From Salipaludibacillus keqinensis (lineage in GTDB: Bacteria > Bacillota > Bacilli > Bacillales > Salisediminibacteriaceae): a stretch of DNA of 64,000 nucleotides. The stretch's first letter is position 1; every line of letters starts with the position of its first letter. The stretch is from positions 248,001 through 312,000 of the forward strand of contig NZ_PDOD01000001.1 in NCBI RefSeq assembly GCF_003226325.1, given 5' to 3'. Shown here piece after piece: positions 6,820 through 15,736 of this stretch. Under the pieces are notes generated by a model. It ran no database searches, had not been told where the DNA came from, and saw nothing but the letters and a program-made list of their open reading frames with translations. The translations under genes were made by a program, and so were the position numbers.

Positions 6820-9414
6820 TCAATTAAGTGAGAATTTCATTTTAACTTTTTCTATCAGCTCTGTTTTTGTAAGAGATGGAGACTCCAACTGACATGTTTC
6901 AGTGTAGAAAAGAATCTTTCTAAATATAGGACTTGGACTTAATCCTAATTCTTTTAAATCTTTGCCATCAAGCTTTCGTTTTAATTTGGAGCGTTTTAAT
7001 AAATATTGAAAAAGGGAATTCTTATTTCCTACCTTAATCAGGGTGAAAAACCCGAGCAGTGGCTCTATTTGATAAGAAGCAAACTTGATGTGCATGTCAG
7101 TTTGAGACAAAGAATTGCTTAAATTTAGTGATGCCTCACTGAATAAAAGACTAGACAAGTCGCTTAATACTTCTTTATCTTGTTTCGTTAGAGTATATGC
7201 GTCAAGACTCGATAAGTCTTTTACCCTTCCTGTGGTTAATAAAAACATATAACATAACCAAATGCTTCGGTGAGTTGTTATATCGTCCTTATTTAAATCT
7301 TGTTGCCATTGATAAAGGAGATCGAATCTCTTCTCTGCCAGAAGCTCTTCAGCAGGTGTGTCGATAATAAATGGAGTGAGAGAGAGTTTTTGAAGTTTTT
7401 TCAATCCGATACAAGGATTTTCTTCATAAAATAATTTAACTAGTTCGCTTGCCAGACGAGGTTTCGAAACAGATAAAAGGTTGTTGGCCGATTGAATGGC
7501 TAATCGTTCCGTTTGAGAATCCATCTCGAAGTTCAAGCGACTTTCAAATCGGATCGCTCGAAGGATCCTTGTAGGATCTTCTACGAAGCTTAAATTATAT
7601 AAGATCCGAAGTTTGCCTTTTCGTAAATCTTCAAAACCATGGAAATAATCCAGTAATTCACCGAATTCATCAATATGAAGGCTGATTCCCATCGCATTTA
7701 GTGTAAAATCTCGACGGAATAAATCTTCTTTAATTGTTGACAACTCTACTTTAGGTAAGGCAGCAGGGAAATCATAATACTCGGTTCTGGCACTGGTTAA
7801 ATCGATTTTAAATTCAGAGGGATGGGTCCAGGTAGCCGTGCGAAACTCATCGTGCCGGCGCACTTTTCCTCCATATTTCTCTTGTAATCGCAGCGCAAGA
7901 GAGATACCATCCCCTTCAACTACGATATCCATATCCTCGTTTTCCTTCTCTAATAACAAATCTCGAACCATCCCGCCTATAAGATAGGCTCGCATAGATA
8001 ATTGACCGGCCTCTTCGCCTATCATGGCTAACAGTTGAAAGATAGTTGGTGAAAGGTGTTTTCTCATCGTTTCTGTCAATTGACGTTTTAATGGAGCGGC
8101 AGATGAAGGAGAATAAGAGATATTAACCCCTTTTTTTCCATGCATGGCTTGAATGACATCTGTTCTAGAAACAATGCCGACTAATTGATCGTGATGCAAA
8201 ACAGGTAACCTTCCTACGTGATCCTCAATCATCAACTCCCGAATTTGTTCTATTTTTTCATAAAGACCGACAGTGATAGGTTTGTGACTCATAAAGCCTT
8301 TCACAGGAGCATGTCCAAGTTTGTGATGAAGGGCTTTGTCAACATCTCTTCTGGAAATGACACCGATCAATTGCTCGTTTTCTACAACCGGGAAACCAGT
8401 ATGACCGTAGCGATAAAGCATTTTCGAGGCGGTTTCAATGGTCGTTTGCGGTGCAATGACTCTGACAGGACTGGACATCATATCCTTTGCAGTAAGAGAT
8501 GGGCTGACAATCGAGGATAGATTGTCTTTCACTGTTAAAAGAACATGCTTGGCAGTACTATTTTTAACCATGGCAGAGGCAGCCTTTTCATGTCCTCCTC
8601 CATCAAGAGAACGGATGAGTGGAAGCACATTGATTCTATCTGAAGTTGCCCTTGCAGTAATGAACGTTTTCTTTCCCATTTCAGCGATGGAAAAGGCACT
8701 ATCTGCTCCTGTCACTTGAAGAAGTTTACGCGTAATTTGTGCTAAATGTCCTGTATAGTGAGATTGCTGATGACTAGCAAGGAGAATGTCGACTCCGTCC
8801 AGTGAAATCAATTCGCTATTCTCTAATAGTTGTTGAAATAGCTGTTGCTGATCATCATCAAGGGGGGGTTCTCTGAATTGATCAACAACTCGCAAGTTAG
8901 CCCCTTGTTTTAGAAAGAATGCACCAGCTTCTAAATCTCTCGCTGTAGTATGTTGGTAGGTAAAAGCTCCAGTATCTGAGTATAGGCCTAACGAAAAAAC
9001 GGTTGCTTCAAAGGGAGTAACTGGAATATTATCAGCTTGTAACCTTTCTGAAAGCAACGTGATCGTAGCACCGACATTTTCCATGTTCCCTTCCACAAAT
9101 GGAACGGTATCTTCTGTTAAAGGATGGTGATCATAGACGATGTATCGCACCTCTTCAGTTAACAATTCTTTTATATCGCCTATTCTATCTGGAGTATTTG
9201 TATCAACTAATATCACTTCTTCTACATGATGCCACTGCACCGTTTTTTTTCTTTGAAATGGGAATGTATCTTTGTAGATAGCAAGGAAGTGATTCACTTC
9301 AGGAGACAGTTTCGAAGGTAAAACCACAACAGCTTGGGGAAAGATTTTTTTCGCGGCGATCATTGAAGCCAAACCGTCAAAATCTAAATTCGTGTGTGAT
9401 AAAATAATTTGCAT
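6820..9414 (-). CDS. DHH-DHHA1-CBS-CBS-tRNA nucleotidyltransferase fusion protein
   Basis: An 864-residue protein with two enzyme halves. Residues 1-300 are a DHH/DHHA1 phosphoesterase: HTNLDFDGLAS, VDTNTPD, YDHHPL and the GGGHEKAA motif. Residues about 310-430 hold two CBS domains (GFPVVENEQLIGVISRRDVD; GRLPVLHHDQLVGIVSRTDV). Residues about 455-700 are a class II nucleotidyltransferase: LIGGMVRDLLL, the metal-binding DMDIVVEG, RRDFTLNAMGI and DPTRILRAIRFE, then a helical tRNA-binding region. Long enzymes of this layout are known as A-adding partners in bacteria with split CC-/A-adding tRNA ends (Aquifex is an example); whether that applies here is inference. The ATG at 9414 lies 118 bases after pssA, which has its own terminator. 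Confidence 0.9.
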   Translation of the reverse strand: MQIILSHTNLDFDGLASMIAAKKIFPQAVVVLPSKLSPEVNHFLAIYKDTFPFQRKKTVQWHHVEEVILVDTNTPDRIGDIKELLTEEVRYIVYDHHPLTEDTVPFVEGNMENVGATITLLSERLQADNIPVTPFEATVFSLGLYSDTGAFTYQHTTARDLEAGAFFLKQGANLRVVDQFREPPLDDDQQQLFQQLLENSELISLDGVDILLASHQQSHYTGHLAQITRKLLQVTGADSAFSIAEMGKKTFITARATSDRINVLPLIRSLDGGGHEKAASAMVKNSTAKHVLLTVKDNLSSIVSPSLTAKDMMSSPVRVIAPQTTIETASKMLYRYGHTGFPVVENEQLIGVISRRDVDKALHHKLGHAPVKGFMSHKPITVGLYEKIEQIRELMIEDHVGRLPVLHHDQLVGIVSRTDVIQAMHGKKGVNISYSPSSAAPLKRQLTETMRKHLSPTIFQLLAMIGEEAGQLSMRAYLIGGMVRDLLLEKENEDMDIVVEGDGISLALRLQEKYGGKVRRHDEFRTATWTHPSEFKIDLTSARTEYYDFPAALPKVELSTIKEDLFRRDFTLNAMGISLHIDEFGELLDYFHGFEDLRKGKLRILYNLSFVEDPTRILRAIRFESRLNFEMDSQTERLAIQSANNLLSVSKPRLASELVKLFYEENPCIGLKKLQKLSLTPFIIDTPAEELLAEKRFDLLYQWQQDLNKDDITTHRSIWLCYMFLLTTGRVKDLSSLDAYTLTKQDKEVLSDLSSLLFSEASLNLSNSLSQTDMHIKFASYQIEPLLGFFTLIKVGNKNSLFQYLLKRSKLKRKLDGKDLKELGLSPSPIFRKILFYTETCQLESPSLTKTELIEKVKMKFSLN

Positions 9415-9495
9415 CGTATTCCATGCCTCCGATTATGAATGAATTTTCTTAACATGATTTAGGGTTGTTAAGGAAAAATGGTAAAGTATAAGTGT

Positions 9496-9522
9496 AAAAA
9501 ACGTCTCCCAAAGAGGAAGACG
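9496..9522 (-). terminator. terminator of pssA
   Basis: Read on the minus strand, an 8-bp stem (CGTCTTCC / GGGAGACG, one G-T pair) with a five-base loop is followed by six T. It lies 11 bases beyond the pssA stop. Confidence 0.8.
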
Positions 9523-9532
9523 AAGAACAAGG

Positions 9533-10075
9533 TCACATTTTTCTTATTTGAAAATGACTGATCATGAGAAAAGAAAGTGTTAAAATAAGAAACATAAATG
9601 CTGGGAGTGGAATGATTTCATTAAAAAGGTGACTAGCTGTTAATATACAACCTGCTGCTGTAATAGGAAGGCCAATAAAGAAACCTTCTGATTCTGTTAC
9701 ATTAAACCTTGCCAGTCGTATGGCTCCGCAAGCAATAAAAAGGATCACAGTCAACGACCCTGCAATGCCGAAATGTTGAATAGTTGATTGATAAATAAGT
9801 AAAGCGGGGGCTACACCAAAGGAAATGATATCACATAAAGAGTCCAGTTGTTTTCCTAGCTCTGATTCAATGTTCAAACTTCTGGCGATTTTGCCGTCCA
9901 GGCTATCAAAAATAGCAGCCGCAGATATCAGAGCAACAGTTATACCTAATTGCCCTTGTAACACAGAAAGGATGGCAAATCCACCTAAACTGAGGTTCAT
10001 AATCGTTAGAAGGTTAGCAATTTGGCTGCGAAAGCGCTTAACAGTATTGTCGACGAGGTGTTGAAATAAGATCAA
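9533..10075 (-). CDS. pssA: CDP-diacylglycerol-serine O-phosphatidyltransferase
   Basis: A 180-residue membrane enzyme that makes phosphatidylserine from CDP-diacylglycerol and serine. The CDP-alcohol phosphotransferase motif DG-x2-AR-x8-G-x3-D-x3-D is seen from about residue 59 (FDSLDGKIARS, then GKQLDSLCD). Several hydrophobic helices follow. The start is a TTG at 10075 with GGGGAG eight bases upstream; the preceding in-frame codon is a stop, so no longer start is possible. The psd gene for the next step of phosphatidylethanolamine synthesis lies divergently 113 bases away. Confidence 0.9.
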   Translation of the reverse strand: MILFQHLVDNTVKRFRSQIANLLTIMNLSLGGFAILSVLQGQLGITVALISAAAIFDSLDGKIARSLNIESELGKQLDSLCDIISFGVAPALLIYQSTIQHFGIAGSLTVILFIACGAIRLARFNVTESEGFFIGLPITAAGCILTASHLFNEIIPLPAFMFLILTLSFLMISHFQIRKM

Positions 10076-10188
10076 TCACACCACTCCCCATAATATAAAA
10101 TAAAAAGTTCATAATAAATGTTAATTATACCATAATTAGTACGCTGGAACTACTTAGTTTAAACGAATGAAAAAGAAGGAGAAGTCAA

Positions 10189-10974
10189 ATGAAAAAATCT
10201 TTGTACAGACTCATGTTAGAATTAACACACAATCCCTTATATACAGTTTTGCTTAAACGTTTTTCACAAGGGAAACTAAGCCGAAGGGTGATTCCATCCT
10301 TTTCAAAAGCGTTTAATATAAATGAGGAAGAGATTGAAAAACACGTTTCCCAATTCGAATCGCTAAGTGACTTTTTCAGTCGGAAATTAAAAGAAGGAAG
10401 TCGCGAAATTTCTGAATCAGCAAGAGATATCGTAAGTCCTGTAGATGGGGTGCTCACGGAAGCAGGGAAAATAACGAAAGATAAAAGCTTCTTCGTTAAA
10501 GGGCATCGTCATTCATTGAAAACGATGTTAGGTCTGGATACTTCAGTAAAACGTTTTGCGGAGGGAGACTATTGCGTATTGTACTTATCTCCTAAAGATT
10601 ATCATAGAATTCATAGCCCTTGTAAGGGGAAAATAACAGGACGCTGGGCATTAGGTAAATATTCACACCCTGTGAATGCTCTTGGATTTCGGTTTGGGAA
10701 AGAGCCATTAGCAACAAATTATCGCTTAATTACGGAGCTGAAACACGATGAGAAACACGTGGCTTTAGTTAAAGTAGGCGCATTAAACGTGAACAGTGTT
10801 CACCCTGTCCACGTAGAAGAAAGCATAGATAAAGGGGACGACATGGCATACTTCTCATTTGGGTCTACGGTCGTATTAGTGTTTGAACGAAATTCTGTCC
10901 GCTTTCACGAGCGTGTCTTGCAAGGCGAGCTCACAGTAAAACAAGGAGAGACAATTGGGACATGGATGGAGTGA
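10189..10974 (+). CDS. psd: phosphatidylserine decarboxylase proenzyme
   Basis: A 261-residue membrane-associated enzyme that decarboxylates phosphatidylserine to phosphatidylethanolamine. The self-cleavage site that forms the pyruvoyl cofactor is the Gly-Ser of YFSFGSTVVLVFE (about 223-235). Other conserved pieces are SPVDGVLTEAG (catalytic Asp region, about 83-93), YLSPKDYHRIHSP (about 130-142) and VGALNVNSV. An AAGGAG site precedes the ATG. It faces pssA divergently, so the two steps of the pathway are side by side but not in one transcript. A regulator gene begins six bases after its stop. Confidence 0.93.
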   Translation: MKKSLYRLMLELTHNPLYTVLLKRFSQGKLSRRVIPSFSKAFNINEEEIEKHVSQFESLSDFFSRKLKEGSREISESARDIVSPVDGVLTEAGKITKDKSFFVKGHRHSLKTMLGLDTSVKRFAEGDYCVLYLSPKDYHRIHSPCKGKITGRWALGKYSHPVNALGFRFGKEPLATNYRLITELKHDEKHVALVKVGALNVNSVHPVHVEESIDKGDDMAYFSFGSTVVLVFERNSVRFHERVLQGELTVKQGETIGTWME

Positions 10975-10980
10975 TTATGA

Positions 10981-12114
10981 ATGAAATTACTTTCGTCACT
11001 AGCTCAGCGTATTGTAAAGGAAGTCACCCACATTGTTAATGAAGAAGTGATCGTTGTTGATGATCAAGGTGTGATCATAGCGGCAAGTGATGCAGGTCGA
11101 ATGGGAAATTTTCATGAAGGTGCGTATATTTCCATAAATAATAAAGAGAAATTTGTTATTAAAAAAGAAGATATAGAAAGACTTAAAGGGGTAAAACCAG
11201 GACTCAATTTACCAATCATGATTAACAAAAATGTGATCGGGGTTATTGGGATCACAGGAGAACCAGACCAAGTTGTTCAGTTTGGTCAATTAATCCAGCG
11301 GATGACAGAATTAATTATTCAAGAAGCTTATACGAGCGAAAGACTGGAATCGCGATATCGAGGACTTGAAACGTTTGTTTATGAGTGGATTCATTCCACG
11401 GAATTGGACCAGGATGTGATTGAACGAGGAGGAATTCTTGGGATATCCATGGCTCTTCCTAGAATGTGTGTTTTGTTTGAAATTAAGCCTTCAGACCTCG
11501 ACGCCGGTAAAGACAGGCTTATTGAAAAAGAAATCATAGATCAAATTCGCAGCCAGTTTGAAGATGACCCCGAAGATTTGATTGTCCGATGGGGAAACGG
11601 GAGATTCGTGTTATTAAAACGAATAGACAAAGAGGACCATATAAAACTACTAAAAAGAAAACTAGTCTTGTGCCAAACTGAGGTGGCTCGTGAACAAAAT
11701 TTGGAATTATTTATAGGGGTAGGAAAATTAGCTGGTCGTCCTCACGCATTAAACAAGTCTTACTCAGACGCAAAGAAAGCGTTAAGAGCATCTAAAAAGC
11801 AACATCAAATTATGTATTATGAAGATTTGTCATTGAATATTGCCTTAGCTGAAATTACTGACCAAACAAGAAAAGAATTGATTCAAAGTATTTTAGGCGG
11901 CATGTTGCACGACAAAGAATTATTACACACGTTACAAACTTACATGCAGTGTCAATTAAGTTTAAAAGAGACAGCAAAAGCACTTCATATACATATCAAT
12001 ACTCTTCATTATCGTTTAAAAAGGATTAGTGAGCTTACTGGACGATCGCTAAAAGATACAGAACAATTAGTTTCTTTTTTTATAGCCCTGTCCTTTTGGT
12101 ATGAATTTAGATAA
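10981..12114 (+). CDS. CdaR/PucR-type transcriptional regulator (YsfB-like)
   Basis: A 377-residue regulator. Residues 1-130 form a putative sugar-diacid recognition domain (LAQRIVKEVTHIVNEEV, then DAGRMGNFHEGA). A degenerate GGDEF-like middle region follows. The C-terminal PucR helix-turn-helix is clear: SLKETAKALHIHINTLHYRL, then KRISELTGRSL. Members of this family respond to carboxylic acids and control neighbouring catabolic genes. In B. subtilis the related ysfB sits by ysfC-ysfD, orthologues of the two genes downstream here. The gene starts six bases after psd, so it may be cotranscribed with psd, and a terminator-like hairpin separates it from glcD. Confidence 0.85.
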   Translation: MKLLSSLAQRIVKEVTHIVNEEVIVVDDQGVIIAASDAGRMGNFHEGAYISINNKEKFVIKKEDIERLKGVKPGLNLPIMINKNVIGVIGITGEPDQVVQFGQLIQRMTELIIQEAYTSERLESRYRGLETFVYEWIHSTELDQDVIERGGILGISMALPRMCVLFEIKPSDLDAGKDRLIEKEIIDQIRSQFEDDPEDLIVRWGNGRFVLLKRIDKEDHIKLLKRKLVLCQTEVAREQNLELFIGVGKLAGRPHALNKSYSDAKKALRASKKQHQIMYYEDLSLNIALAEITDQTRKELIQSILGGMLHDKELLHTLQTYMQCQLSLKETAKALHIHINTLHYRLKRISELTGRSLKDTEQLVSFFIALSFWYEFR

Positions 12115-12127
12115 TCCCACAATAATT

Positions 12128-12184
12128 AAGCGCTTTCATCTATTTAATTTGTATGTCTATACATAGATGGGAGGTGCTTTTTTT
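12128..12184 (+). terminator. imperfect terminator between the CdaR-type regulator and glcD
   Basis: A long stem of about 16 bp with two G-T pairs and a small internal loop (left 12128-12143, right from 12163) is followed by a run of seven T. Confidence 0.6.
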
Positions 12185-12246
12185 ATTTATAATGAAACTA
12201 TCATATTTCAAATGTAGCTAAAGCGACGTTCAAGGGGGATAAAGAT

Positions 12247-13659
12247 ATGTTAAAGAAAAAAGTGAAGAAAAAACTAGAAAAAATTGTCGGATCTGAGAAT
12301 TTTCTTGATTCTCAACAAGATCTGATCGTTTATTCATACGATGCCACTCCTGATTATCAAGCTATTCCTGATGCGGTCATAAAACCAAAAGATACACAAG
12401 ATGTTTCAGAGATTGTAAAAGTCTGTAATGAATACAAAGTGCCTATTGTTCCTAGAGGCTCAGCAACAAATCTTTGCGCAGGTACAACTCCGCTGGAGGG
12501 CGGGTTAGTCATGGTATTTAACCATATGAAAGATATCTTGGAAATTGACGAAGAAAACTTAACGGTCACTGTTCAGCCTGGATTGATTACATTAGATATG
12601 ATCAAAGCCGTTGAAGAAAAAGGTCTTTTCTATCCACCCGACCCTTCATCAATGAAGATTTCAACGATAGCAGGAAATATTAATGAGTGCTCCGGAGGCT
12701 TGAGAGGTCTGAAGTACGGCGTAACTCGTGATTATGTCATTGGATTGGAGTTTGTTATGCCAAACGGTGACGTTGTCAAGACTGGAGGGAAACTAGCGAA
12801 AGATGTAGCAGGTTATGATTTGACGAGATTAATGGTTGGCTCAGAAGGAACCCTTGGAATCATCACTGAAGCAACGTTAAAACTTATTCCTATTCCGGAG
12901 ACCAAAAAAACAATGCTTGCATTATACGATAGCTTAGAAGCAGCTGGAAACACAGTTTCAAAGATAATCTCTAATCGGATTATTCCTGCTACGCTTGAGT
13001 TTCTTGATCAACCAACAATTCAAGTTGTTGAAGATTTCGCAAAAATTGGTCTGCCTACTGAAGCCGGTGCTATTCTATTGATCGAACAAGATGGTCCTGC
13101 TGAAGTAGTTGAAAGGGATATCGAACGAATGGCGGAGATTTGCAACGAAACGGGAGCCCTTTCTGTGCAAGTCGCCGCAACACCTGAAGAGGGAGAGTCG
13201 TTAACTTCAGCCCGGCGTTCAGCATTATCTGCTCTGGCCCGTCTGAAACCGACTACCATATTAGAAGATGCCACCGTTCCTAGGTCTAAAATTGCTGAGA
13301 TGGTAAGAGAAATTGAAACAATTGCAGAGAGAAACAACGTTCGCATTTGTACATTTGGACATGCTGGAGACGGAAATTTACATCCTACTTGTATGACAGA
13401 TGCTAGAGATAAAGAAGAGATGCATCGTGTGGAAACGGCTTTTGAAGAGATCTTTGCGAAAGCTATAGAACTAGGCGGTACTATTACTGGTGAACACGGA
13501 GTTGGAGTAATGAAATCCCCTTATCTGTCTTGGAAAGTGGGCGAGGCGGGAGTAGATGCTATGTATGGAATTAAGCAGGCATTTGACCCCAACAACATCA
13601 TGAATCCAGGGAAGATTTTTGCTAAAGATACACGTAAACGGGTGGTGGTTCAACAATGA
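12247..13659 (+). CDS. glcD: glycolate oxidase, FAD-binding subunit (GlcD/YsfC)
   Basis: A 470-residue FAD-linked 2-hydroxyacid dehydrogenase. The PCMH-type FAD-binding domain occupies about 35-215 (VPRGSATNLCAGTTP; TIAGNINECSGGLRGLKYGV; VGSEGTLGIITEATLKL). The C-terminal substrate domain ends with CTFGHAGDGNLHPTCM and TGEHGVGVMK, carrying the conserved histidines. It oxidises glycolate or a similar 2-hydroxyacid and passes electrons to the iron-sulfur subunit. It overlaps the next gene by four bases, so translation is probably coupled. No separate GlcE gene is seen, as in B. subtilis ysfCD. Exact substrate is not proven by sequence. Confidence 0.9.
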   Translation: MLKKKVKKKLEKIVGSENFLDSQQDLIVYSYDATPDYQAIPDAVIKPKDTQDVSEIVKVCNEYKVPIVPRGSATNLCAGTTPLEGGLVMVFNHMKDILEIDEENLTVTVQPGLITLDMIKAVEEKGLFYPPDPSSMKISTIAGNINECSGGLRGLKYGVTRDYVIGLEFVMPNGDVVKTGGKLAKDVAGYDLTRLMVGSEGTLGIITEATLKLIPIPETKKTMLALYDSLEAAGNTVSKIISNRIIPATLEFLDQPTIQVVEDFAKIGLPTEAGAILLIEQDGPAEVVERDIERMAEICNETGALSVQVAATPEEGESLTSARRSALSALARLKPTTILEDATVPRSKIAEMVREIETIAERNNVRICTFGHAGDGNLHPTCMTDARDKEEMHRVETAFEEIFAKAIELGGTITGEHGVGVMKSPYLSWKVGEAGVDAMYGIKQAFDPNNIMNPGKIFAKDTRKRVVVQQ

Positions 13660-15002
13660 CTGTGATGAATCGGAAGAGAAAAAAGCAAATCGTAAACGAT
13701 TTCCAAACGAAAATGGACTATGATGAATTGTTAAACTGCATGAGATGTGGTTTTTGCCTGCCATCTTGTCCAACGTATATTGAGACAGATGGAAATGAAG
13801 CAGCTTCTCCTAGGGGACGGATTGCCCTGATGAAAGCTGTTGTGGATGGTAAAATGGAGCCAGACAAAGATTTTGAAGATCAGTTAAGTTTGTGCTTAGG
13901 TTGCCGGGCATGTGAACCGGCCTGTCCATCAGGAGTAAAATATGGCCATCTATTAGAGGAAGCAAGAGATATTTTAGAATCAAAGAAGAAACATTCTCCT
14001 CCAGTGAAACTATTGAGAAGAGTTGTCTTTGACCAATTGTTTCCTCATCAAAACCGGATGAGAAAACTAAGTGGACTCATGTGGTTTTACCAAAAGAGCG
14101 GGATTCAAAAAGTAGCTAGAGCAACGAACATGACGAAAATAGCTGGAAAGAATATGAGTACGATGGAGAAGGTATTACCACCTATTCCATCACCTGCTAG
14201 ATTGAAAAATCGGCCCTCTTTTGTAAAAGCAGAAGGAGCCGTGAAAAAGAAAGTAGCCTTTTTCTCAGGGTGTTTAATGGATACGATGTTCATGCAAACA
14301 AATGACGCCACGTTGTATTTACTAAAAAAAGCAAACTGTGAAGTAGTTATTCCACAAACACAAAACTGCTGTGGTGCCTTACATGCTCACAGTGGAGAGA
14401 AAGACACGGCCAAGGAATTAGCAAAGAAGAACATTGAAGCATTCGAAGATGGAGAGTTCGATTATATTATTTCAAACGCTGGTGGATGCGGAGCTTTGCT
14501 CGTGGAGTATGATCACTTACTAAAAGATGAGTCCGAGTGGAAAGAAAGGGCCCAAGCATTCTCTAACAAAGTGCGTGATATTACAGAAATACTTTATGAA
14601 GTAGGATTGCCTGACATGGAGCTTAATTCTCAAATAGTCACCTATCAGGATTCGTGTCACTTGCGAAACGTGATGAGAACTGCAGCTGCACCTAGAAAAT
14701 TATTACAATTAATTAAAGGTGTATCATATATGGAGATGAAGGATGCAGATCAATGTTGTGGGTCCGCAGGTACGTACAATATTATTGAACAAGAAATGTC
14801 TATGCAGATTTTGGATCATAAAATGAGAAATGTTGAGTCAACAAAAGCGGCAACGATTGTTACCGCTAACCCGGGATGTTTGTTGCAGATGAAGTTAGGG
14901 ATCGAAAGAGAAGGAAAGAAAGACAACATGAGGGCCGTCCACATCGTAGATCTTTTAGCAGAAGCTGTGAGAAAAAAAGAAGAAGAGAAACAGACCGTCT
15001 AA
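13656..15002 (+). CDS. glcF: glycolate oxidase, iron-sulfur subunit (GlcF/YsfD)
   Basis: A 448-residue protein with two N-terminal [4Fe-4S] ferredoxin motifs, CMRCGFCLPSCPTY (about 28-41) and CLGCRACEPACPSG (about 80-93), then two CCG cysteine-rich domains (NCCGALHAHSGE about 240; QCCGSAGTYN about 367). This layout is typical for GlcF-like subunits that relay electrons from the flavoprotein to the respiratory chain at the membrane. It starts within the last codons of glcD. Confidence 0.9.
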   Translation: MTVMNRKRKKQIVNDFQTKMDYDELLNCMRCGFCLPSCPTYIETDGNEAASPRGRIALMKAVVDGKMEPDKDFEDQLSLCLGCRACEPACPSGVKYGHLLEEARDILESKKKHSPPVKLLRRVVFDQLFPHQNRMRKLSGLMWFYQKSGIQKVARATNMTKIAGKNMSTMEKVLPPIPSPARLKNRPSFVKAEGAVKKKVAFFSGCLMDTMFMQTNDATLYLLKKANCEVVIPQTQNCCGALHAHSGEKDTAKELAKKNIEAFEDGEFDYIISNAGGCGALLVEYDHLLKDESEWKERAQAFSNKVRDITEILYEVGLPDMELNSQIVTYQDSCHLRNVMRTAAAPRKLLQLIKGVSYMEMKDADQCCGSAGTYNIIEQEMSMQILDHKMRNVESTKAATIVTANPGCLLQMKLGIEREGKKDNMRAVHIVDLLAEAVRKKEEEKQTV

Positions 15003-15021
15003 TACATTCTTTAACTTATTC

Positions 15022-15061
15022 AAAAAGCTACCGGCAAATGAAAAATGCCAGTAGCTTTTTT
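15022..15061. terminator. terminator between glcF and mrpG
   Basis: A stem AAAAAGCTACcGGCA / TGCCaGTAGCTTTTT with one mismatch and a short loop has T-runs on both strands, so it can end both converging operons. Confidence 0.8.
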
Positions 15062-15120
15062 ATTAGAGGAAATATCAAATTTTTGAGTTTTCTAATACCT
15101 TGAGGTTTCTCACAAACATC

Positions 15121-15474
15121 TTATTTATTTTGAGATTCATGCTTTTTAACAGCTTCAGCTAAGTCATCTTGAATACTTTTATCCCACATTTTAACGTTGA
15201 CGTTATAAGCGGAACGAGCAATCATAAATGCAGCTACAGGAGCAGTCAAAAATACAAAGACGATTGTTAAAAGAAGCTTCCCGACAAACATTCCATGGGT
15301 AGTCAAGAAATAAATGAATACTCCTAAAATAACACTGATTACTCCTAGTGTGGCACTTTTAGTGGCAGCATGAAGTCTTCCATAGACATCGGGAAAACGA
15401 ACAATACCGATGGAACCTAATACGCTTAAACCACCACCCATAAGCAAGAGAATACTAATGACGATCTCTATCAA
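15121..15474 (-). CDS. mrpG: Na+/H+ antiporter subunit MrpG/MnhG
   Basis: A 117-residue membrane protein with three hydrophobic helices and the family signature GSIGIVRFPDVYGRLHAATKSA. It is the last gene of the mrp operon and overlaps mrpF by 20 bases. A TTG at 15474 with AAGGGGG eight bases upstream gives the expected start MIEIVISILLL and normal length; an ATG at 15528 would add 18 residues unlike the family. MrpG is needed for antiport by the hetero-oligomeric complex. Confidence 0.88.
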   Translation of the reverse strand: MIEIVISILLLMGGGLSVLGSIGIVRFPDVYGRLHAATKSATLGVISVILGVFIYFLTTHGMFVGKLLLTIVFVFLTAPVAAFMIARSAYNVNVKMWDKSIQDDLAEAVKKHESQNK

Positions 15475-15736
15475 GGACCACACCCCCTTCAATAAATTTA
15501 GCGATGGCAACGGAGCCAATAAACGCAAGGATGGCTAGGACTAGGACAACTTCAGCGTAGGCAAGGGTATCTTGAATAAGTAGCAAGATCGCTGTAAAGC
15601 CAATTAGGTTAATACCTATCGTATCAAGGGCAACTAAACGGTCAGACATACTTGGACCTATGATGGCTCGAATAGTACAGACTAGAACAGAGAGAGACAT
15701 TAATATGAGAACAATCGTCGCTACAGTCGATAACAT
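15455..15736 (-). CDS. mrpF: Na+/H+ antiporter subunit MrpF/MnhF
   Basis: A 93-residue protein with three membrane helices. GPSMSDRLVALDTIGIN (about 27-43) is the characteristic stretch of MrpF. Its start shares one base with the mrpE stop. It is a small structural subunit of the Mrp complex. Confidence 0.92.
   Translation of the reverse strand: MLSTVATIVLILMSLSVLVCTIRAIIGPSMSDRLVALDTIGINLIGFTAILLLIQDTLAYAEVVLVLAILAFIGSVAIAKFIEGGVVLDRDRH

Noticed and set aside
8438-8719. 93-residue open frame on the plus strand
   Set aside because: It is antisense to the nucleotidyltransferase fusion gene, with no family features.
13020-13346. 108-residue open frame on the minus strand
   Set aside because: It is antisense to glcD, and its Ser/Ala-rich composition is typical of a mirror of a real gene.
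14876-15103. 75-residue open frame on the plus strand
   Set aside because: It overlaps the end of glcF in another frame, runs into the terminator and has extreme Arg/Lys content.
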